12,302 nt of DNA from an uncultured Steroidobacteraceae bacterium (GTDB taxonomy: Bacteria > Pseudomonadota > Gammaproteobacteria > Steroidobacterales > Steroidobacteraceae). Of this stretch, positions 6,675 to 12,302 are shown one piece after another. Where the stretch lies: assembly GCA_955652795.1 (NCBI GenBank), contig CATPBQ010000075.1, forward strand, positions 1 through 12,302. The letters are read 5' to 3'. The translations under genes were made by a program, and so were the position numbers. The notes under the pieces are model-generated. The model searched no databases. It worked only from the letters and a program-made list of their open reading frames with translations, and had not been told where the DNA came from. Position 1 is the first letter of the stretch; each line of letters starts with the position of its first letter.

Positions 6675-7850
6675 GTGAGCGCGAACCATTCTTCCGTCAG
6701 ACGCGATCCCGGTTATGTCGGCCTGACGACCACCGTCGAGAGCCTTCCCGCGTCGTTTTATTTTGATCCAGCGCACCACCAGCGGGAAATGACCCAGATC
6801 TGGTACCGGAATTGGATCTACGTATGCCGTTCGAGTGACATTGGCACACCGCGCACCTTTCGCACCCTCGAGGTGGGTGACCAGTCGATCCTGGTGGTGC
6901 GCGGCGAGGACCACGTCGCGCGCGCTTTCCACAACACCTGTCGGCATCGGGGAGCCGCGTTGTGCCGGACCTCGGAAGGTCGATTCTCCTCTGTCGGAAT
7001 CGTGTGTCCGTATCACAGCTGGAGATACAGTCTACGCGGCGATCTCCTTCAGACATCTTCCAGGCAGCACGGCGACGGCTTCGACAAGCGCGATTTCCCT
7101 CTGTACAGCCTGCCGGTGAGTGAGTGGAACGGTTTCATTTTCGCCGCACTGACGAATGAGCCGCCACCTTTCAGTGCAAGTTTTGATCTGCCACTGAACC
7201 GCCTCGATGATTGGCAGCTGGGAGATCTGGTCGTCGGGCATACGCTGCGCAAAACGATTCAGTGCAACTGGAAGGTATTCTGGGAGAACTACAACGAGTG
7301 CCTGCATTGCCCCGGCGTCCATCCCAGGCTGGCGCAGCTGGTACCGCTCTTCGGCCGAGCGTTGCTGGAGCGGCGCGACGATCCGAGTTGGCAGGATCAC
7401 GCCGACGACGACGATCCGAAGTACGGGGGCGGATTGCGCACCGGAGCCGAATCATGGTCGATGGACGGCAAACCGGTCGGAGTGCCGTTTCCGGGAGTGA
7501 GCCCGGAAGACCGCAAGGCCGGGCACGTGTATCTGACGTCTGTGCCTTCGATGTTCATCGTGGCACATGTGGACTACGTGCGCGTCGTGCGTCTGCGGCC
7601 GCTCGGCCCGGAGCGAACGGAGATGAGCATCGAGTTTCTCTTCCTGCCCGAAACGCTGGCCGATCCGAAACGCGACCTCATGAACGTGGTTGAGTTCACA
7701 AACATCGTCATGAGTGAGGATGCCGAAATCTGCGAACTCAATCAGCGCGGGCTGCGCGCGTTGCCTCACGCCGGGGGCGTACTGATGCCTGAGGAGTATG
7801 CGATACGGCTGTTCCAGAATTGGGTCAGGTCTGAGTTGACCCGGACCTAG
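6675..7850 (+). CDS. Rieske non-haem iron oxygenase alpha subunit, GbcA/CntA-like (putative quaternary-amine oxygenase)
   Basis: The 391-residue protein has the two domains of a ring-hydroxylating-type oxygenase alpha subunit. The N-terminal Rieske domain binds a [2Fe-2S] cluster through C89 and H91 (NTCRHRGAALC) and C111 and H114 (VCPYHSW). The catalytic domain carries NWKVFWENYNECLHCPGVHP (198-217), with iron ligands H211 and H216 and probably D349 in MSEDAEICE. The residue linking the two metal centres is Glu (E208), where most ring hydroxylases have Asp. The E-x2-H-x4-H spacing matches carnitine oxygenase CntA and glycine betaine monooxygenase GbcA, which act on quaternary amines rather than aromatic rings. 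The substrate is therefore inferred as a quaternary or N-methylated amine. Such enzymes need a flavin/ferredoxin reductase, and none is in the window. The GTG start is supported by GGAG 9 nt upstream. Confidence 0.88.
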   Translation: MSANHSSVRRDPGYVGLTTTVESLPASFYFDPAHHQREMTQIWYRNWIYVCRSSDIGTPRTFRTLEVGDQSILVVRGEDHVARAFHNTCRHRGAALCRTSEGRFSSVGIVCPYHSWRYSLRGDLLQTSSRQHGDGFDKRDFPLYSLPVSEWNGFIFAALTNEPPPFSASFDLPLNRLDDWQLGDLVVGHTLRKTIQCNWKVFWENYNECLHCPGVHPRLAQLVPLFGRALLERRDDPSWQDHADDDDPKYGGGLRTGAESWSMDGKPVGVPFPGVSPEDRKAGHVYLTSVPSMFIVAHVDYVRVVRLRPLGPERTEMSIEFLFLPETLADPKRDLMNVVEFTNIVMSEDAEICELNQRGLRALPHAGGVLMPEEYAIRLFQNWVRSELTRT

Positions 7851-7880
7851 CGCTGCCGCGGATTTGCGCCTCGCAGCGCT
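7849..7880. repeat. Inverted repeat (8-bp stem) between the Rieske and binding-protein genes
   Basis: AGCGCTGC (7849-7856) pairs perfectly with GCAGCGCT (7873-7880) around a 16-nt loop, which could itself pair CGC/GCG. The left arm begins inside the Rieske stop codon. No T-run follows on either strand, so it is not a classical terminator. It may slow transcription or stabilise the upstream message, giving unequal expression of the two genes, or act as a binding site. Confidence 0.4.
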
Positions 7881-7941
7881 GACGCGGTGCGCGCAAACGA
7901 TTCCCCCATCGGTGCTACCGTACACGATGGAGACTCTCGGC

Positions 7942-9087
7942 ATGTGCGTTCGCTCAGCGGCGACGATCTGCGCAATGCTGACTGCCTTGTGCGTGTGCGG
8001 GTGCAACAACTCCTCACCGCCCTCCTCCAGTCGCAAAGAAACCGGGCGCCAGGCGGTGGCTGAGGAACCGGTACTGCACATCTACAACTGGGCGGACTAC
8101 ATAGGCTTCGACACCATCGCGCGATTCGAGCGTTCGACGGGTATCCGCGTGATCTACGACCTCTATGACTCGAACGAGACGCTGGAAGGGAAGCTCCTGG
8201 TAGGCGATTCGGGCTATGACATCGTCAGCACGAGCATGGCGTATTACGGCCGCCAGATCCGCGCTGGCCTCTACGAGCCCCTCAACAAGGCAAGACTCCC
8301 CAACTGGAAAAACCTCGACCCCCACGTGCTCGCCGTGCAGGCACAAGCCGATCCCGGCAACCGCTACGCCGCCCCGTACCTGCACGCCATGAACGGCTTC
8401 GCGTACAACGTGCAGCTGATCCGAGCGCGCATGCCGGAGGCGCCGGTCGATAGCCTCGACATGCTGTTCAAGCCGCAGGTAATCGCAAGGTTCGCCGACT
8501 GTGGGGTGAGCTTCCTGGACTCTCCCGATGACGTATTGCAGCTCGCCCTGCAGTATCTGCACCTGGATCCCAACTCCAGGCGCGTTGAAGATCTTCAGGC
8601 CGCGGAGCGGCTCATCATGTCGGTCCGCCCGTTCATCCGCGTCTTCGACTCGAACGACTACGTCTATCAGCTGGCGAGCCACGAGCTGTGCGTCGCGATG
8701 GCCTGGTCGAGCGACTATTCAACCGCCGTGCTGCGCTCGCGCGCCGCCGGCCTCGACCTGCACCTCGCGTTTACGCTTCCCAGGGAGGGTTCGAATGTCA
8801 CCTACAACGCCCTGTTGATCCCGACTGGAGCGCCGCACCCGCAAGCGGCGCATGAATTCATCAACTTCATTCTCGAACCGCACGTGATCGCCGACATCAC
8901 CAACGATATCTACTACGGCAACGACAATCTCGCGGCACGCCCGTTCGTGAGGCCGGAAATCATCAACGATCCGGCGATTTACCCGCCGCCCGAGGTGCGG
9001 GCCAGGCTCTTCCTGCCGACAGAATTCGACTCCAGGTATCAGCGGTTACGAACGCGTACCTGGACGCGGATTAAGAGCGGACTCTAG
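7942..9087 (+). CDS. PotF/PotD-like periplasmic binding lipoprotein (polyamine or related cation)
   Basis: The 381-residue product begins with a lipoprotein signal peptide: one Arg, a hydrophobic stretch and a lipobox-like VCGC (C21 acylated), then a Ser/Pro-rich linker. It should be an anchored periplasmic binding protein. The mature part opens with LHIYNWADYI (45-54), the hallmark of the PotF/PotD family, followed by GYDIVSTSMAYYGRQ (91-105), FLDSPDDVLQLALQYL, AMAWSSDYSTA (W255, D258, matching the Trp/Asp amine site of PotF) and EGSNVTYNALLIP. In the last motif PotF has an Asp where this protein has N289, so ligand preference may differ. No transporter ATPase or permease gene follows. ATG at 7942 is chosen because GGAGA lies 8 nt upstream and gives a compact signal peptide; ATG at 7927 is possible. 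The last 42 bp overlap the convergent opgH gene. It may share a transcript with the Rieske gene 91 bp upstream. Confidence 0.85.
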   Translation: MCVRSAATICAMLTALCVCGCNNSSPPSSSRKETGRQAVAEEPVLHIYNWADYIGFDTIARFERSTGIRVIYDLYDSNETLEGKLLVGDSGYDIVSTSMAYYGRQIRAGLYEPLNKARLPNWKNLDPHVLAVQAQADPGNRYAAPYLHAMNGFAYNVQLIRARMPEAPVDSLDMLFKPQVIARFADCGVSFLDSPDDVLQLALQYLHLDPNSRRVEDLQAAERLIMSVRPFIRVFDSNDYVYQLASHELCVAMAWSSDYSTAVLRSRAAGLDLHLAFTLPREGSNVTYNALLIPTGAPHPQAAHEFINFILEPHVIADITNDIYYGNDNLAARPFVRPEIINDPAIYPPPEVRARLFLPTEFDSRYQRLRTRTWTRIKSGL

Positions 9088-10986
9088 CCGCGGGGGGCGG
9101 CGCGTAGTCTCGCTGTCAGCTTGCTCGTCTGGCAGGCCGTGGCGGCCGCCGACCTCGAAGAGCTCCGATGCGCAAGACGCGGGTATCGTCTCCACGCTCT
9201 CGCCGCGCAAGGCCATGAGCTCACGCGGCGGCGAAGTCTCCTCCGGTATCAGGAACAAACCCCAGCGTCGCGCGGTCCTTCCGGCGCTGGTGCGACTCGT
9301 CCAAGCGGTGAACCATACACCGCAAATGAGACCGACCAGCACCGGCGTCAGCCACCAGAAAAAGCGCGGCGCCACCCGCAGCATGATTGCGCCCCACGCG
9401 AGACCGAAAGCCAGGTGCCATTTCTGCCGCCGGAAGGCTTCCCGCAGCGTGACTCCGCGGTCGGCACGGGATGCGGCATTCCAGGACACCGTTTTGCCCA
9501 GCAGGATCTGCGCCACGAACGTCGAATGGAACAGCATCATGGACGGCGCCAGTACCATGCTGAAGAGCTGCTCGACGAGCAAGCTTGCGCACAGCCGCGC
9601 AGCTCCCCCGAATTGGCGGCGCAATTGCCGGTCGCGGAGTGTCAGGACGGCAGCGAGAATCTTCGGCAGCAACAGCACCGCCAGAGTCAGCGCAAACAGC
9701 ACGGCAGTCTCACCGCCCCGGATTTGCGGCCAGTGAGGGAAAAGACTGCGCAGGCCCGGCAGGAAGTACTGCGGCTTCTTGGTCGTCTCGATGGCGCTCA
9801 CGAGGGAGCTCACCAGCAGCAGCGCCAGCCATATCGGTGAGCTCACGTAAGACAGGATGCCCGTCACAAAGTGAACCCTGCTCAGGGGATGCAGCCCGGG
9901 AAATCCCAGCACGCGCGCATGCTGCAAGTTGCCCTGCGTCCAACGCCGATCGCGCACCGCGTAGTCGATGACGTTCGCCGGCACTTCTTCCCAGCTGCCG
10001 ATGAGATCGGGCAGCTGGCGGACCTCGTAACCTGCGCGACGCATGAAAGCGGCTTCGACGAAGTCATGGCTCAGAATTGCTCCACCCAGGGGCGGGCTCC
10101 CGGGCAGATGCGGTAGCGTACAGTGACGTGCGAAGGGCTGCAGGCGCAGGATGGCATTGTGGCCCCAGTAGTTGCTCTCCCCCAGCTGCCAGAATGCGAC
10201 CCCGCTCGCCAGCATCGGGCTCTGTAGCCGTGCACCGAACTGGATGAGGCGTCCAAACAGCGTCTCGCGTCCCGCCGGCAGGGGCAGAGACTGCAGAATG
10301 CCTATTTCGGGATGCGCCTCCATCACACGCGCGAGTGTCACGAGGGCCGAACCGGTCATGATGCTGTCCGCATCGAGGACGATCATGCATTCATAGCCCG
10401 CGCCCCAGCGACGCACGAAGTCGGCGATATTGCCCGCCTTATGGTCGCTGCGATCGCGACGGCGGCGATAGAACACCCTGCCGGCGCCCTGGTGGCGTGC
10501 GACAAACCCATGCCACATGGCTTCCTCTTCGGCAGCGATGCCCGGATCGCGTGTATCGGAGAGGATGAAGAGATCGAATGCCCCGCGCTCCGACTCCTGC
10601 GCCAGCGAGCACCAGATCGCCTCGAGGCCCGCTGCCACGCGCCGGGGATCCTCGTTGTACACGGGCATCACGATGGCGGTGCGTGTGCGCAACGGCCGTC
10701 CGGCGACTTCGCTGAGCTGAATGGCCGCAGGATCGCGCCAGGCAAGTTGAATCGCAAAACCCGCGATCGCGCTCCAGAAGGAGCTGGCAATCCAGGCAAA
10801 CAGGACAAAAAAGAGCAGTAAGCCCAATAGCTCGATCCCGCTCAGACGGTTCGCTTGCAGAACATCCAGCAGCAGCGCGCTCGCACAGCCAGCCGTGAGA
10901 AAGGTCAAACCGAAAAACAGCGTGCGGCGCAGGCGCGCGTGCCAGCGCAGCTGCGAGCGCGACCACCCGCTGCTCAAGGCGTCCAT
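9046..10986 (-). CDS. opgH: Glucans biosynthesis glucosyltransferase H (OpgH/MdoH)
   Basis: This inner-membrane GT2 glycosyltransferase makes the beta-1,2 glucan backbone of osmoregulated periplasmic glucans from UDP-glucose. Two membrane segments (about 22-41 and 52-75) precede the cytoplasmic catalytic domain, which has AIVMPVYNEDPRRV (104-117), FILSDTRDPG, HKAGN (182-186), LDADSIM (Asp pair at 205/207), SHDFVEAAFMRRAGY (306-320) and RDRRWTQGN (345-353, the RxxRW form of the processivity motif). Further membrane segments fall at about 377-399, 427-449, 470-496, 525-540 and 545-563. At 646 residues it is about 200 shorter than the 847-residue E. coli protein: only about 20 residues precede the first segment, so the long N-terminal cytoplasmic region that binds FtsZ in E. 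coli is missing. The ATG overlaps the end of opgG by 13 nt and has no clear ribosome-binding site, which suggests translational coupling. Its stop lies inside the convergent binding-protein gene. Confidence 0.95.
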   Translation of the reverse strand: MDALSSGWSRSQLRWHARLRRTLFFGLTFLTAGCASALLLDVLQANRLSGIELLGLLLFFVLFAWIASSFWSAIAGFAIQLAWRDPAAIQLSEVAGRPLRTRTAIVMPVYNEDPRRVAAGLEAIWCSLAQESERGAFDLFILSDTRDPGIAAEEEAMWHGFVARHQGAGRVFYRRRRDRSDHKAGNIADFVRRWGAGYECMIVLDADSIMTGSALVTLARVMEAHPEIGILQSLPLPAGRETLFGRLIQFGARLQSPMLASGVAFWQLGESNYWGHNAILRLQPFARHCTLPHLPGSPPLGGAILSHDFVEAAFMRRAGYEVRQLPDLIGSWEEVPANVIDYAVRDRRWTQGNLQHARVLGFPGLHPLSRVHFVTGILSYVSSPIWLALLLVSSLVSAIETTKKPQYFLPGLRSLFPHWPQIRGGETAVLFALTLAVLLLPKILAAVLTLRDRQLRRQFGGAARLCASLLVEQLFSMVLAPSMMLFHSTFVAQILLGKTVSWNAASRADRGVTLREAFRRQKWHLAFGLAWGAIMLRVAPRFFWWLTPVLVGLICGVWFTAWTSRTSAGRTARRWGLFLIPEETSPPRELMALRGESVETIPASCASELFEVGGRHGLPDEQADSETTRRPPRLESALNPRPGTRS

Positions 10987-12302
10987 TGATAGACCCAGGT
11001 TTCTGTCAGCCCCTCGCCGTACAAGGTGAGATAGCAGCGCAGATCGACCGGCTTTTTCATTTTGGGCGTGACCACAAATGTAACCCGCCAGACGCCCGTC
11101 GCCAGACGCTGCACGGTCAGCGCTTCAATCTGGCCGTTTTCACCGGTCACATCCGCTTTGACCGGTTGGGCGCCATCGAGTCCGTCCAGATCCCCGCCGG
11201 CGAAATCGACCACCATGCGGCGTGCACCGGCGGCAAAGTGCCCTTTGTTGTCGCCCATGGCCGGATTCCCCGTACGGGTCGCGATGACCCGGCCGCCCGG
11301 CGGCCAGTGCGGCGCTTGGGCATAGGCGGACAACAGATAGGAGAATGACAGGGGTTTGCCCGCCGCGGCAGCCTGCGCAGGTACCCAATAAGCGACCATG
11401 TTGTCGTGGATTTCCTCATCGCTGGGAATTTCAACCAGCTCCACTCCGCCCTTGCCCCAATTCCCGAGAGGCTCGACCCAGAAGCTAGGCCGCGATTGAT
11501 ATTGAGATTCCACATCCTGGTAATGAGCGAAATCGCGCTCGCGCTGGATCAGCCCGAAGCCCCGCGGATTTTCGTCCATGAAGCGATTGACCCGCAGCTC
11601 GCGCGGATTGGCCAACGGACGCCAGATCCACTCCCCGTGACCGGTTTGCGCCATCAAACCATCGCTGTCGTGAACCTGCGGGCGGAAATCGTCAAAACGC
11701 CGACCGGTGCCGTCCTCGCCGTAGAGGAACATGGAGGTGAGCGGCGCCACGCCCAGCTTGCCCAGACCGTGGCGCGGGTAAAGGTCGCAATGCACTTCGA
11801 CCTGAGTGATGGCGCCGGGACGAATCTGGAATTGATACGCGCCAGCCACGCTTTTGCCGTCGAGGAGCGCATAAATCGTGAGCACGCGATCGGATGGCTG
11901 CGGCTGCACCAACCAGAAATCGGTGAAGGTGGGAAATTCCTCTCCGCTGGGCGCTGCGGTATCGATCGCCAGCCCGCGCATCGAAGCGCCGTAATGCTGA
12001 TTGCGGCCGAGCACACGGAAATAGGAAGCGCCGAGGAAGACGATCAGCTCATCTTCGCGTAACTGCAGCGGATAGTGCACCCGGAGACCCGCGAAGCCGA
12101 GATTCGCCGCAGCCTTCGGGGGCTTCAGCAGGCGGCCAAAGGCGAAGAATTGCGGGTTGTACGCAACCGGCCTCGCGCCTGCAGCGCCCACCTCGAAGAT
12201 ATTGACGCGCTGCCTGTTGCGGTAGCCGCGGTGGAAGAACTGCACTTCGAACAGGGACTGGCCACGCCAGAGCGCGCTTTCGGGGCGAAACTGAATGTCG
12301 CG
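10974..12302 (-). CDS. opgG: Glucans biosynthesis protein G (OpgG/MdoG), partial, N-terminus cut by window edge
   Basis: 442 residues are visible and the frame stays open to base 12302, so the signal peptide and first residues lie outside. The visible part begins RDIQFRPESALWRGQ, then FEVQFFHRGY, typical of the N-terminal beta-sandwich of OpgG/OpgD periplasmic proteins, followed by LGASYFRVLGRNQHYGASMR, GLAIDTA and GEEFPTFTDFWL. Further family blocks are GEDGTGRRFDDFRPQVHDSD and GEWIWRPLANPREL. The C-terminal Ig-like part ends TETWVYQWTP. OpgG acts in the periplasm on the nascent glucan backbone made by OpgH and is needed for branched glucans; OpgD is a close paralogue, but position directly before opgH favours OpgG. 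The GTG at 12243-12245 is an internal Val, not the start, because homology continues upstream of it. The stop overlaps the opgH start by 13 nt, so the pair is one operon whose promoter lies beyond the window. Confidence 0.93.
   Translation of the reverse strand, partial: RDIQFRPESALWRGQSLFEVQFFHRGYRNRQRVNIFEVGAAGARPVAYNPQFFAFGRLLKPPKAAANLGFAGLRVHYPLQLREDELIVFLGASYFRVLGRNQHYGASMRGLAIDTAAPSGEEFPTFTDFWLVQPQPSDRVLTIYALLDGKSVAGAYQFQIRPGAITQVEVHCDLYPRHGLGKLGVAPLTSMFLYGEDGTGRRFDDFRPQVHDSDGLMAQTGHGEWIWRPLANPRELRVNRFMDENPRGFGLIQRERDFAHYQDVESQYQSRPSFWVEPLGNWGKGGVELVEIPSDEEIHDNMVAYWVPAQAAAAGKPLSFSYLLSAYAQAPHWPPGGRVIATRTGNPAMGDNKGHFAAGARRMVVDFAGGDLDGLDGAQPVKADVTGENGQIEALTVQRLATGVWRVTFVVTPKMKKPVDLRCYLTLYGEGLTETWVYQWTP

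Noticed and set aside
7864..7941. Upstream extension of the PotF-like protein to a TTG start at 7864
   Set aside because: It would put 26 mostly unremarkable residues before a complete lipoprotein signal peptide and falls inside the intergenic inverted repeat; ATG 7942 has GGAGA at good spacing.
8014..8682. Minus-strand frame of 222 codons opposite the PotF-like gene
   Set aside because: Composition is His/Val/Arg-rich with no motif, and the plus strand encodes an unmistakable binding protein.
12243..12245. GTG at 12245 as the start of opgG
   Set aside because: OpgG homology continues upstream to the window edge and a start here would leave no signal peptide for a periplasmic protein.
1..12302. 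tRNA, rRNA, CRISPR, insertion sequence, phage or defence genes
   Set aside because: I looked for direct-repeat arrays, transposase motifs, terminal inverted repeats and tRNA-like cloverleafs and saw none; the window is nearly filled by the genes listed.

Overview
The window is GC-rich, densely coded DNA from a Gram-negative bacterium. An opgG-opgH pair with a short OpgH (646 residues, close to the size I recall for Xanthomonas-type MdoH), a GlsB/YeaQ-type membrane protein and a diguanylate cyclase fit a proteobacterium, most likely a gammaproteobacterium near the Xanthomonadales/Nevskiales/Steroidobacter group. That placement is inferred from gene content and protein style. I see no tRNA, rRNA, CRISPR array, insertion sequence or phage gene.

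Layout, left to right. (1) 1-2255, minus: a large FAD enzyme of the dimethylglycine/sarcosine dehydrogenase family, cut by the left edge. (2) 2489-3928, plus: a PleD-like receiver / degenerate receiver / GGDEF protein, transcribed divergently from gene 1 across a 233-bp gap. (3) 3963-4304, minus: a small GlsB/YeaQ/YmgE-type membrane protein. (4) 4487-5428, minus: a ROK-family sugar kinase of the fructokinase type. (5) 5474 to about 5647, minus: the C-terminal remnant of a short-chain dehydrogenase. (6) 5694-6539, plus: a fumarylacetoacetate-hydrolase-family enzyme of the 2,4-diketo-3-deoxy-sugar-acid hydrolase type. (7) 6675-7850, plus: a Rieske non-haem iron oxygenase with the CntA/GbcA-type motif. 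(8) 7942-9087, plus: a PotF-like lipoprotein that binds polyamines or a related cation. (9) 9046-10986 and 10974-12302, minus: opgH and opgG for osmoregulated periplasmic glucans; opgG is cut by the right edge.

How the genes fit together. opgG and opgH overlap by 13 nt and form the usual two-gene unit. Genes 6 to 8 run head to tail and may share a transcript. The Rieske enzyme (type known for quaternary amines), the flavoenzyme (N-methyl oxidation to the folate pool) and the PotF-like binding protein suggest uptake and demethylation of an N-methylated compound. They lie on different strands with unrelated genes between them, and neither a reductase nor transporter subunits are in view, so this is a hypothesis. 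The SDR remnant, the FAH hydrolase and the ROK kinase look like the remains of a sugar or sugar-acid catabolic cluster that lost most of its dehydrogenase.

I found no clearly new system. The points most worth checking are the bridging-glutamate Rieske enzyme and its context, the SDR remnant, the possible two-gene origin of the diguanylate cyclase (an ATGA stop/start overlap sits at its domain junction), its missing I-site, and the 42-bp convergent overlap between the binding-protein gene and opgH.
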